From Dastarcus helophoroides (lineage: Eukaryota > Arthropoda > Insecta > Coleoptera > Bothrideridae), in NCBI GenBank assembly GCA_028583605.1, contig CM053325.1, positions 61,308,322 through 61,372,321 on the forward strand: a stretch of DNA of 64,000 bases, written 5' to 3'. Of this stretch, positions 21,890-32,136 are shown piece by piece; the first letter of the stretch is position 1; each line of letters begins with the position of its first letter. Both the position numbers and the translations under genes were made by a program. The notes beneath the pieces are model-generated. The model saw nothing but the letters and a program-made list of their open reading frames with translations, searched no databases and had not been told where the DNA came from.

Positions 21890-23515
21890 TCAATCAGTCA
21901 CTTCGCCACTAAATTTGCATAGTCTGTTTAGGTGTACCACTTTCATTTTACTCCTGGAGCTACGCTGGATCCTGTATACCAAGTCGTTGATCCTCTTCAG
22001 CACTTTGTACGGCCCTTCCCAAGATGGTCTAAACTTCGACGAAACTTCTTTCTTTTGCTGAGGGTTGTATAACCATACCAACTCGCCTTCACTGAAACCA
22101 CCATGGTTGGCATTTATGTCATACCTTGTCTTCATCCGGTCCGTCGCCAAGTTGATCTTCGTCCGCACAAGGACATGCGTCTCCAATATCGCTTCCCTCA
22201 AGTCATCTACGAAACCCAACGTCTCCCTGGGGATCTCCCTTGGTGATCCAAACACCAAGTCACACAGAAGCCGCAGTTCCCTCCCGAAGATCACTTTTGC
22301 CGGAGTCCAACTTGTAGTTTCATGAGTTGCCGCGCGATAGGCCATCAGAAACAGTGGTAGATGTCGATCCCACTCTGTCTGATGTTCGGAAACGACCTTC
22401 GAAAGACGTTCCTCTAAGGTCCTGTTAAATCTCTCCACCATTCCGTCAGAGTGTGGATGAAGAGGTGTTGTTCGAGTTTTCCTTATTCCAAGAAGACGGC
22501 ACACCTCTTGGAAAACCCCCGATTCAAAGTTCCTTCCCTGGTCCGAGTGTAGTTCCAGGGGAACACCAAATCGACAGATGAAGTGGTCCACAAGAACCCT
22601 TGCGACTGTGGTGGCTTCCTGGTTCGAGATGGCATAAGCTTCAGGCCATTTACTGAAATAATCCATGGCCACTAGGATGTACTTGTTTCCATCGTCTGAA
22701 GCTGGGAATGGTCCTGCCACATCGATTGCAATTCTTTCAAATGAAGCTCCCACATTATATTGCTTCAGGGCCCCTTTGGTTCTCGTACGAGGACCCTTGG
22801 ATGCAACACAGGTGACACATTTCCGACACCACCGCTCGACGTCCACCCTGCAGTTATCCCAATTGAACCGTTTTCGAACCTTCTCCAGGGTCTTGTTCAT
22901 CCCTAGATGTCCACCAGAGATCCCATTGTGCACCTCCCACAAGACCTGTGGAATTTTCTCTCGAGGCACCACCAACTGCAAGTTGACACGCTTTCCATCC
23001 ACGCTTTCCCATGCTTTCTTCAGTACCCCGTCCTCGACCTGAAGGAATTTCCATTGATCCCACAAATTCTTAAGAGCTGGACTTCTGCCGGAAACCTCTT
23101 GCCATTCCGGTCTCCCTCCAGCTTCTTTCCATTCCAATATGGGTCCATTATCAGCGTCGTTCCTCTGTAGCTTCCGAAGACCTTCAACAGTCCATTCGTC
23201 TTCTGGCTGGACAGAAGTAACCCTTATATCCACCTCATGGTCCTCAACTCGTCTGCAATGTTTGCAATCCCCACAAAGTCTTCTGGACAAAGCGTTAGCG
23301 TTGTTATGCTGTCGTCCCGGTCGATGATGCACCTTAAAGTGATACTGCTGAAGCCTTTCTAACCATCTAGCCGCTGTCCCTCTGCGTTCTTCATTCGAAG
23401 TAACCAAGAAAGAGCCGAATGATCTGTCCTGATGAGGAATTCTTGCCCATACAAATACTTGTGGAAGTGTTCCACGGCCTTCACTATCGCAAGAAGTTCC
23501 TTCCTGGTGGTGCAA
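21890..23515 (-). pseudogene. Gypsy pol: RNase H end and integrase
   Basis: The 541-codon frame starts inside the RNase H C-terminus (RWLERLQQYHFKVHHRPG, then NANALSRR). It continues with an integrase zinc-binding H-H-C-C domain (HNGISGGH, CRKCVTC), and a DDE core with the first Asp in RIAIDVAGPFP, the second in ELHSDQGRNFES and the Glu in DGMVERFNRTLEE. It ends with a C-terminal strand-rich module (PSWEGPYKVLKRINDLVY, KVVHLNRLC). All catalytic acidic residues are present. The listed start is only the beginning of the open frame; the true translation comes from the upstream pol frame, which is shifted by one base near 23360-23380. Confidence 0.9.
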
Positions 23516-24159
23516 TAGTTTCTCTCTGGCTTCGTCAGAATCTTGCTGTAATATTCAATAACTCTCTCTTCACCGTCTTGAACTTGGGACAGCACTGCCC
23601 CAATGCCGATGTTGCTGGCATCAGTGTCCAACACAAACTTTCCATCTCGCTGAGGATAAGCCAAGATAGGGCTTGTACACAAGGCGGACTTCAGTTTCCG
23701 GAAAGCGGTATTACAGTCGGGAGTCCAGACGTACGGCCTTCTTCCTTCCGTTAGTTGATGTAACGGCGCAGCGATGTTGGCGAAATCTTTCACAAATCTT
23801 CTGTAATAGGTACATAACCCCAGGAAACTCCTCAGTTCATGTTTGTCTTTGGGTCTTGACCAGTCACGAATTGCTTGAGTCTTGCTGATATTTGTTTCTA
23901 CTCCTGCGGCTGATACAGTGGTGCCTAAAAATTCTACTTTCCTTTGGAACAAAGAGCACTTCTTTGGATTCAGCTTTAAGTTAGCTTGCTTTAATCTATC
24001 GAAGACTTCTTGAAGAGTTTCCAGATGTTCTTTAAAGCTCTTTCCCATCACCATGACATCATCTAGGTAAACCAAGCAGGTTTTCCAAGTGAATCCTCGA
24101 AGTACCAGTTTCATTAGACGTTCGAAAGTAGCCGATGCGTTGCATAGTCTAAAAGGCAT
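23359..24159 (-). pseudogene. Gypsy pol: reverse transcriptase palm to RNase H
   Basis: The frame begins at the RT segment MPFRLCNASATFERLM and contains the active-site YLDD (CLVYLDDVMVMG). It continues through the thumb (FLGTTVSAAGVE, ELRSFLGLCTYYRRFV) into RNase H (DTDASNIGIGAVLSQ, YSKILTKPERNYC, RTDHSALSWLLRM). It stops shortly after GQRLDG, where the frame shifts to that of the integrase part. It lies in the same frame as the protease/RT part upstream, from which it is separated by two stop codons. Confidence 0.9.
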
Positions 24160-24261
24160 AACCGTGAACTGATATCATCCACTCCCAGATGAAAAGGCCG
24201 TCTTTTCTTTGTCGTCGGGGTCTCTGCTCACTTGCCAATATCCACTTTTCAAGTCCAAAGT

Positions 24262-25413
24262 TTAAAACCAGGTGGACCTAGACAAAGTTGTTAGGGTGTC
24301 ATCAATTCTTGGCAAGGGGTAGCTGTTCTTTTTAGTGACGTCGTTTAATTTCCGGTAGTCGGCACAGAATCTTGTTGACCCGTCCTTCTTTGTAACCAAG
24401 ACTACAGGGGAAGACCATGGACTATTGGACTCCTCGATGACTCCATCCTTCATCATCTTCCTAACCAGTCCCGCGACTTCCTCTTGCTTGGCCACCGGTA
24501 ATCTTCTAGGGGTTTGACGAATAGGTGTTGCATCGCCGGTGTTGATTTTGTGTCGAACTACGTCCGTTCTTCCTAGATTTCGGTCTCCATCGGTAAAAAC
24601 GCCGTGGTTTTTCTTTAGAAATGATCTAGCCAGAACTACTTCTTCCTTGGACAAGTGTTTCAAGTCCACTTCCAACTTGACTTGCCCAATCTTCGCTTCC
24701 TGCACTGGCGCACAATTGCCACCCAAGGAGCTTATTGAGGCTACCGGGGTACAGCCTGCCAAAGTACTACCCTTCTTGATTGAGCGTGCTGTTGGATACA
24801 CGTTGGTAACTCTCACAGGTACCTTCTGAAATGTTCTAACCACGGATCTCGCCACTAGTAAATTATTGGAAATGTCATAAGTCGGTTCCACTAATCCAAC
24901 GCAGCAGCCCAAATCTCCTTCCATCACAGCCATAACCGTCTTCTCGCTGCTTCCCTGCACCACAGCTGTTTCGCAGGCAAACAGTATTACCTCCTTTGGA
25001 GTGTCCTTTGGTGTAGTCAGGACAAGCTCTTCATTTCCAATCTTTAAAATGTTTTGCGCTGGGTCGAAAGTAAAGTCATGTTGCCTAATTACGTCCATCC
25101 CCAGAATCTGTTCGTCTTCGATATCTGCCACCAACACCCGATGCAAAATCCTCAGTTTTCCCAAACCAATCATGACGTCTGCCTCTCCGATAATTGGCGC
25201 AGTATCTCCCGTTACCGTTCTGAGGACCATTCTTTGCGACAGTACCTTTGGTTGCGACGGTAGGATGTTGCTTCGTGCCAAAGTAACCATGGCGCCTGTG
25301 TCCAATGCTGCCTGTACATTCCTTCCATCTACTGGCTGGCTGCCACCACCAAACTTTCCATGGTCCTTTTTATTTGTTTGATGAAAAGAGTTTTGGGGGC
25401 TCGTTGTTCAACA
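24262..25413 (-). pseudogene. Gypsy pol: protease and RT N-terminus
   Basis: The open frame starts just after a stop near 25415. Protease: active-site [10 protein letters not shown], flap-like region, [22 protein letters not shown]-terminus: [32 protein letters not shown] and [20 protein letters not shown]. It ends in a TAA within STWF-TLDLKSGYWQV, a one-base change from a sense codon. A second stop (TGA) follows about 27 codons later. The frame lies downstream of the gag stop in a different phase. Confidence 0.9.
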
Positions 25414-25447
25414 CCAGCCAGTGAGTGCCCCTTCCCACTGGCTGATT

Positions 25448-26224
25448 TTAGTTTTCCTGCTGTGGGGCTTGTCTACTTCTTGGGGCCGACCTGCAGTCTT
25501 TCTTGAAATGCCCCAGTTTGCCACAGTTGTAACATGTGCTTCTGTTGGATCTGTCTTTAAGATTTCCTACCAGTTCTTGGATGCTCGCGTCCATTTTCTT
25601 CAAGCTAGCGCCTATGTTTGCGTTCATTCCCTTAATTTCCTTCGTGTTAGTGCTTATAAGGTTCGCGAGATCGGGCTCATTTGCGGCCTCTTCGATGTCG
25701 GCCTTCCTAATTTTGCGTGACGCCCCTGGCTCTGAAACCTTATAAGCGGCTTCAATCTCCAAAGCTCTAATCAGTGCCTCCCTTGATGTACGGACGTTTG
25801 ACAAGCGTATCACTCTCTGAACTTTCGGGTCTCTTATTCCTTCTATGAAGATTCTAACTGCGTGAAGTTTCAGAAAGTCGGTTGGTGCTGTTGGATAGGC
25901 GATATACGCCAGTCTTCTCACGTCAGCCTCGAATTCCTGCAGCGTTTCGCCACTTTTCTGCCTTCTCACCAGCAGCTGCGACTGAACAACTTGCTGCAAA
26001 TGATGATCTCCAAATCTCAGCTCCAGAGCTCTAACTAGACCTTCATAGTTGGCTTGTTCGTGATCAGACAGAGTTCGAAGTAATTCCAGAGCATCCCCGC
26101 GCAGGGACACCACCAATGAGGTCGCCTTCGCTTCTTCCGTCCACCAATTGGCCTTAGCAGCAACTTCGAACTGTTTTCTGTAGGTCTGGAAGGATGTTTT
26201 TCCATCATAGGTCGGAGGTTTCAC
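25448..26224 (-). pseudogene. Gypsy gag: capsid and nucleocapsid
   Basis: The capsid-like segment starts PPTYDGKTSFQTYRKQFE and includes WWTEEAKATSLVVSLRGDAL and ETLQEFEADVRRLAY. A CCHC knuckle (CYNCGKLGHFKKDC) near the C-terminus binds genomic RNA in this family. The frame ends with TAA at 25448. Its upstream continuation is one base out of phase at an A-rich run near 26224-26235, so the intact product cannot be made. Confidence 0.88.
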
Positions 26225-26795
26225 TTTTTGTAAAGAAATAGTCGGTACACTTCGGATTCGTGTTGTGTGACTTGTCCACTTGGAAACCTTTTCATGTTTT
26301 TTTCGATGTTGCTAATCTTTTTTTGTGTTACTTTGTCCAAATCAAGAAGCTTGTTATTGAATTCTTCTTTTACTTCTCCAATTTCTTCCCTCACTTCGCT
26401 CATCTCTCCTTTCATTCCCGCAATTTCTCCTTTAACTTCGCCAATCTCTTCTTGCATTTCTTCTCTCATTTTTGAAACGTTTTCTTCCATTTTTTCAGTT
26501 ATATTTGTTAATAGAATATGCAATTCTTGTTTGTCTGCATTCCTTCTCTGTTCTTCTTGTCGTCTTCGTTCTTCCTCTTGTCGTCTTCGTTCTTCCTCTT
26601 GTCGTCTTCGTTCTTCTTCCTGTTCTTTTTCTTGTCGTCTTCGTTCTTCTTCCTGTTCTTTTTCTTGTCGTCTTCGTTCTTCTTCCTGTTCTTTTTCTTG
26701 TCGTCTTCGTTCTTCTTCCTGTTTCTTTTCTTGTCACCTTTCTTCTTTCTCCTGTTCTTTTTCTTGACGCCTTCGTTCTTCGTCTTGTTCTTTAC
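26221..26795 (-). pseudogene. Gypsy gag N-terminus: tandem-repeat coiled coil
   Basis: This frame is open from the truncation point to a TGA at 26221. It encodes repeats of RRRQEEE and RQEKEQEEER types (DNA unit about 33 bp, 26560-26790, plus shorter 18-bp variants). A second charged helix follows (MREEMQEEIGEVKGEIAGM, KGEMSEVREEIGEVKEEF). A long highly charged helical N-terminus before the capsid is unusual but known in some gypsy lineages. Array expansion within gag suggests length variation among copies. Confidence 0.8.
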
Positions 26796-29060
26796 GTAAG
26801 TGCCGAAATTTTTAATTTTTTAAATAAAAGTATAATTTATTACATACTGAAAGATCGAAACTTCGAGAAAAAGTCGAATTTTCTAAAAAAAAGTCGAAAT
26901 TTTCAAAAAAAAATCAACATTTCTAGAAATACTCAAAAGTTTAAAGAAAATTACAAAGTCAGTTTCGCGAAAAAGGCATTTTTAAAAAAATTTTGAAGAA
27001 AGTCAAAGACTTCACAAAAAGTCGAAGTTTTGAAAAATGGTAAGAACTTTGACAAAAGGTTGAAATTTAAAAAAAATCATAATTTTGTAAAAAAGTCGCA
27101 ATTTTATAATAAAAGATAAAAATTTCACAAAAAGTGAAAATTTTTAAAATGTTTAAAAACTTTAAAGGTCGAAATTTTTTAAAAAATTAGTTTTTTTGAA
27201 AAATTCAGTTTTTTGAAAAGGTTAAAATTTTCAAAAAACTGAAAAAGTTCAAAAAAAAGTCGAAATTTTCAATTTTTCAAATAGAAGTCTAATATAAAGA
27301 TCGAATCTTCGAAGAAAAGTCAAATTTTCTGAAGAAGTCGAAATTTAAAAAACAAAAGGTCAAAATATTGAGAAATAGTCAAAGGTTTAAGCAATGTTAC
27401 AAAAACTCAAAGTTTCAGGAGAAAAGACAACATTTTAAAAAAAAATTTAATGAATGTTCACAAAAATTTAAAATTTTGAAAAGGGTAGAAATTTTGAAAA
27501 AACTTTTAAATTCTAAAAGTCATAGCTTTTGATAAAAATTCGAAATTTGTTGATAAACGGTCGAAATTTTAAAAACATGAAAATTCTGAAAAAGTGTGAA
27601 TATATCAAAAGTTAAAATTTTGAAAGAATCTATTGTTCAAAAAAGTGAAAAGTTTCGTAAGTGTCGAAATTTTTAATTTTTTAAATAAAGATATAATTTA
27701 TTACATACCTAAAGATCGAAACTTCGAGAAAAAGTGGAAATTTCTGAAAAAAAGTCGGAATTTTCAAAAAAAAGTCAAAATTTCTAAAAATAGTCAAAAG
27801 ATTTAAAAAAGTTACAAAAACTTAATTTCGCGAATAAAAAACATTTTTAAAAAAAAATTTGAAAAAAGTCGAAATGTTCACTAAAATCTGAAATATTGAA
27901 AAAGGGTAGACATTTTGAAAAAGTTAAAATTTTAAAAAAAGTCCAAATTTGATGATAAAAGGTCGAAATTTCAAAAAAAAGGTGAAAAAATGTGAAAATA
28001 TCAAAAGTCGAAATTTGAAAATATATCCAACTTTTGAAAAATGTGAAAATTCTCAAAAAAAATCGAAATTTTTCAAAAATGAGCCTAATTTTCTACATAA
28101 AGGTCAAAATTTCGAGAAAAAGTCGAAATTTATGAAAAAAAAGTAGAAATTTATGAAAAAAAGTCGAAATTTTCCAAAAAAAAAATCAAAAATTCTAGAA
28201 ATAGTCAAAAGTTTAAAGAAAGTTACAAAAGTCAAAGTTTCAGAAAAAAACATTTTAAAAAAAATTGTGAAAAAGTCAGTGTTTACAAATATCTGAAATT
28301 TTTAAAAAAGTTTTAAGTTAAAAAAAGTCCAAATTTGATGATACAAGGTCGATATTTCAAAAAAAAGGGAAAATTCTGAAAAAATGTGAAAATATCAAAA
28401 GTCGAAATTTGAAAATATCCAAGTAACACTGAATGGTATATAAACGTTTTTTAAACTTAAAATAAGCGCAATTTTAATTTAATAAACGTTTATTATACTA
28501 ATCAATGTTGCTTGGGTATATCCAATTTTTGAAAAATATAAAAATTGTCAAAAAATATTCGAAATTTTCAAATTTTCAAAAATGAGCCCAATTTACTACG
28601 TAAAGGTCGAAATTTCGAGAAAAAGTCGAAATTCATGAAAAAAAGTCAAAATTTCGGGAAAAAAACATTTTCAAAAAAATTGTAAAAAAAGTCAGTGTTC
28701 ACAAAAATCTGAAATTTAAAAAAAACAAAAATTTTTTAAGAAAAAGTTAAAATTTGATAATGAAAGGTCGAAATTTCATAAAAAAAAGGGGGAAATCCTG
28801 AAATAATGTGAAAATATCAAAGTTGAAATTTCAAAAAGAGGTGAAAAACCTAAAATAATGTGAAAATGTCAAGGTCGAAATTTGAAAAAAAATCCGATTT
28901 TTCAAAAAGTGAAAATTCTCAAAAAAAAATCGAAAATTTCAATTTTTTAAAAAAGAGTCTAATTTACTACATAAATGTCGTAAATTCGAGAAAAAGTCGA
29001 AATTTAAGAAAAGAAGTCGAAATTCACGAAAAAAGAGTCTAATTTACTAAAAGAAAAGGT
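26796..29060. repeat. Degenerate array, block 2b
   Basis: This is the continuation of block 2 beyond the gypsy element, with the same landmarks (TATAATTTATTACATAC near 26.84 and 27.69 kb, TCTAATATAAAGATCGAA near 27.29 kb). A non-array insert of about 80 bp lies at about 28425-28510 (ACACTGAATGGTATATAAAC to TCAATGTTGCTTGGGTATAT) and contains an inverted TATAAACG/CGTTTATT pair. No gene. Confidence 0.8.
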
Positions 29061-29570
29061 CGAAAATTTTTCGAAAATTCGCACTTTTGTTTAAACTTTC
29101 GACTATTTTGCAAGATTTTGACTTTTTTTGTTAAAAATGTCGACTTTTTCGTAAATTTTGATTTTTTTTCATAAATTTCGACTTTTTCTCGAATTTTCGA
29201 CCTTTTTTTTAGTAAATTAAACTCTTTTTTTTAAATTTTACCTTTTTTTGAAATTTCGACCTTTCATTATCAAATTTTGACTTTTTTTTAAATTTAAACT
29301 TTTTAAAACATTTTTAGATTTAAATTTCAGATTTTCGTAAACACTGATTTGTTTTACAATTTTTTTGGAAATGTTTTTCTTCCCAAAACTTTGACCTTTT
29401 GTAACTTTCTTTCGACTTTTGACTATTTCTGGAAATTTTGACTTTTTTTGACAATTTCGACTTTTTTTCATAAATTTCGACTTTTTATGAATTTCTACTT
29501 TTTCTCGACCTTTACGTAGTGAATTAGGCTCATTCATTTATAAAAAATTGAAAATTTATTTTCAAAATTA
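28560..29570. repeat. Array palindrome centred near 29.06 kb
   Basis: The A-rich left side contains AATGAGCCCAATTTACTACG followed by TAAAGGTCGAAATTTCG. The T-rich right side, read on the other strand from about 29540, gives AATGAGCCTAATTCACTACG followed by TAAAGGTCGAGAAAAAG. Strand composition flips at about 29055-29100. This is an inverted duplication of about 0.5 kb per arm. Confidence 0.7.
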
Positions 29571-30318
29571 GATCAAAATTTCGCTTTTACCCGCAACTTC
29601 GTTTGTCTTCGACATTTTTGAAAAATACGACTTTTTCTCAAAAGTTTGATTGTTTTACTCAAAATTTTGATTTCTATTTCCAAATTAGACATTTCCTGTT
29701 TCTTAATATATCGATTTAACTCGAAATTCGTTCTTTTTCTCCAAATTTTGATTTTTTAAGGAAATTACATAGGTCGCCATTTAAAAAAAAAAAAAAGGAG
29801 ACATTACAAGAAATACATTTATCAGCTTATGAGTCCCTTATCAACAAGCTCTAATGTTACAAGTACTGTTAATATTAGAGCATATTAAAGTGTATTTTAT
29901 TATCAATAAATATTAGATTCGTTTCCACACGATACAAGCATCCACCAACCATAAATATAAATAGGTTTGGCAACATTTATTTTAAAATATTTTGAATATT
30001 GACCGACTTGTTTACGATTGTGAGTTCGAACTACCCAACATAGACACTGTTATTTCCTAGTTTCGAGTTTTCACTTCTGGCGGCAACTGTCAAGACTGCC
30101 TCATTTTTTCTTTGTTCTTTCTAACTTTCATGATTTCTGAACTTGAATTCTACCGCAGTTAAAATACGGCGTGAAAATGAAAATTATTACTAAAATACAT
30201 ACCAACGGTTTCCCACTTTTTTACAGCCTTTGAGGCTACTCGTTTTAAAAATTTATTGGAAGTCAATAATCGAGTTTAAGGTTTGACAGTCGAGTTTAAG
30301 ATTTGACAGTTATTGTTC
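29570..30318. other. Intron 3 segment, mostly unique
   Basis: Array remnants continue to about 29760. From 29790 the sequence is AT-rich and non-repetitive apart from a 20-bp direct repeat (TCGAGTTTAAGGTTTGACAG) at about 30270-30310. It leads into exon 3 of the coiled-coil gene. No other coding signal was seen. Confidence 0.5.
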
Positions 30319-30324
30319 AATTAC

Positions 30325-30423
30325 CCCGATGGAGTCCAGTAATTTTTGATTTTCTTTAGAAACTTGCTGCAATTCCGCGTAAGCTTGAGCCAACACGTCG
30401 TCTGCTTCTCTTATTTTTGTTTC
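30325..30423 (-). CDS. Coiled-coil gene, exon 3
   Basis: This exon is 99 nt, phase 0 at both ends. The acceptor is ACATTTTAG|GAAACA and the donor ATCGGG|GTAATT. It encodes 33 residues beginning ETKIREADDVLAQAY, continuing AELQQVSKENQKLLDS. Hydrophobic heptad spacing fits a coiled coil. The other two frames hold stop codons, so this frame is the only coding option. It lies in a non-repetitive island between two arrays, consistent with selective constraint. Confidence 0.7.
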
Positions 30424-30780
30424 CTAAAATGTAAAAGCAACGCTAGCACATGCAAAAAAAAGCACTTTCGGTTTAAGTCCGTCCTCGAAAACGTGTAAGG
30501 CGATGTTTGGGTACGAAATCAAAAGAACTTTTTTGTAAAATGTTTGACTAAGAAAAAACACAATTATAGAAAGGGAGAGTCGCATTTTGAACAAGAAATA
30601 CACCCTTCAAATATCTACATCGAATTTTACATCACCATGAATGCAGGGTTGCATATGCTGGAGTATATTTGGGGTAAATTGTCAATCACTTTTAATTTAC
30701 TCAAATCAATTGCTCTAGCTTTTGTCTACATGTCCATTTTTGACATCTCAATATAATAATAATTTTGATAAAATGGATTA

Positions 30781-31180
30781 TCTTTGGTTATTTCCAAAAA
30801 TTGATATACAAATCTTGTCTCCTGAAACCAAGAAAGATGGAACAACACAAAAAAGGTTGCTCTAACGCGTTTCGATTGCCAAGCATCTCTCTGAAGATCA
30901 TAGCGTTAGAGCAACCTTTGCTGTGTTTTTTAATCTTTCTTGGTGTCAGGGGACAAGATGGTTATTTCTATTTTTGAATTTTGATGATCCTTGGTTATCT
31001 TCAAAAATTGAAATACAAATCTTATCTCCTGAAACCAAGAAAGATGAACAAACACAACAAAGGTTGCTCTAACGCGTTTCGATTGCCAAACATATCTCTG
31101 AAGATCATAGCTTGGCTGTCTGATTGATTTTTGGTTATTTTCAAAAATTGATATACAAATCTTGCCCCTGAAACCAAGAA
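30781..31180. repeat. Two to three Penelope/retrozyme-like repeat ends
   Basis: Head-to-head and tandem copies: CCTGAAACCAAGAAAGATGG then GGTTGCTCTAACGCGTTTCG, followed by CTCTGAAGATCATAGC and GTTAGAGCAACCTTTG, then the CTTGGTGTCAGGGGACAAGA tail. A second, partial copy spans 31020-31125. The CTGAAGA and (reverse) CGTTTCG boxes are present, but the copies are scrambled. Confidence 0.55.
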
Positions 31181-31184
31181 TTCT

Positions 31185-31522
31185 AATACATAGACCAGCA
31201 GCAGGTTTGAGCATTTATTAGATTCGAGGTTTGGAAAACCAAAGACTGGTTTCGATCTTGTTGCTCAATTGCTCTAGCTTTTGTCCGCATGTCCAACATT
31301 TTTGAAAATTTAACATAATAATAATAATTTTGGTAAAAAAACTTGGTTGTCTTCAAAAGTTGATATACAAATCTTGTCCCCTGAAACCAAGGATTTTAAT
31401 ACACAAACCAATAGGTTTGAGCATTTATTAGATGCGAAATTTGGAAAGCAAAGACTGGTTTCTTTGTTGGATCTTGTCAATTTGGAATATCGAATCCGAA
31501 TGCCAACAAATGTTCCGGCAAG
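31185..31522. repeat. MITE-related and dispersed repeat remnants
   Basis: AATACATAGACCAGCAG, then AGGTTTGAGCATTTATTAGA at about 31190-31225 and again at about 31395-31430, correspond to the fold-back MITE terminus. GAATGCCAACAAATGTTCCG at 31498-31517 matches a repeat at 44.95 and 45.48 kb, into which the mariner is inserted. Confidence 0.6.
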
Positions 31523-31701
31523 TAACAGTCCATTTGAAAAGTCCATAGGATGACACAGATAGCGTTACTAGAATTTTTTCCATATGATTTTCGTTTAGTA
31601 CTAACCTTCAAACGATACTTATATAAATTTGACAGCAATCTGACTATTGATTCGTGAGTTATAGCATTTTGTGTGAAGCAACTTTTGTTATTGAAAACAA
31701 A

Positions 31702-32136
31702 ATGGAAAAAAAGTGATTTTCGAGTTTTGATAAAGCATTGCTTTTTGATGAAAAAAAAAATACAGTGGAAACCAAACCATGGCTTGATAAGCATTATCCG
31801 AACTCTGCTCCATCGAGACAAATGGTAGAGAAGTGGATTGCTGAATTTAAACGTGGTCGTACCAGCACAAATGACGCAGAGCGCAGTGGACGCCCAAATG
31901 AGCCTGTTATTCCAGAAAATATCAAAAAAATCCACAAATTGGTTATGAACGATCGCAAATTGAAGGTGCACGAGCTAGCTGACATTGTAAAGATATCAAA
32001 TGGAGTGTTTTTAACATTTTACACGAACATTTGGGTATGCGAAAGCTCTGTGCAAAGTGGGTGCCGCATGAACTCACAATCGACCAAAAACAACAAGGAA
32101 TCGATGCTTCAGAGGAGTGTTTGGAGCTGTTAAAAC
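31702..32136 (+). pseudogene. Mariner transposase, N-terminal half
   Basis: The paired helix-turn-helix DNA-binding region is recognisable: DFRVLIKHCFLMKK, NTVETKPWLDKHYPNSAPSR, WIAEFKRGRTSTNDAERSGR and PNEPVIPENIKKIHKLV. Frameshifts occur near the start codon (an A run), at the A10 run around 31751 and near 32008. After the last shift the peptide HEHLGMRKLCAKWVPHEL continues in another frame. The segment is interrupted after codons for ELLK by hAT-C. The best match is the irritans/Himar-like mariner group, judged by motif resemblance only. Confidence 0.88.

Larger units (their letters stand above)
21499..26795 (-). mobile_element. Ty3/gypsy LTR retrotransposon, 5'-truncated
   Basis: On the minus strand the order is gag (to 25448), protease, RT, RNase H, integrase (to 21890), polypurine tract and 3' LTR. 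The right-hand end stops inside the gag N-terminal repeat at about 26795, where array sequence resumes, so the 5' LTR, primer-binding site and leader are absent. Array landmarks on both sides (GTGTAAATATAT to the left, TTTAATTTTTTAAATAAAAG to the right) show insertion into block 2. No envelope gene is present. Pol has two in-frame stops and a frameshift, and gag has one frameshift, so the copy is dead. Confidence 0.92.

Noticed and set aside
26472..26996. Plus-strand V/L/F-rich frames of 93-174 codons
   Set aside because: They are antisense to the gag tandem repeat and run into array. Hydrophobic repeats here are artefacts of reading R/E/Q codons backwards.
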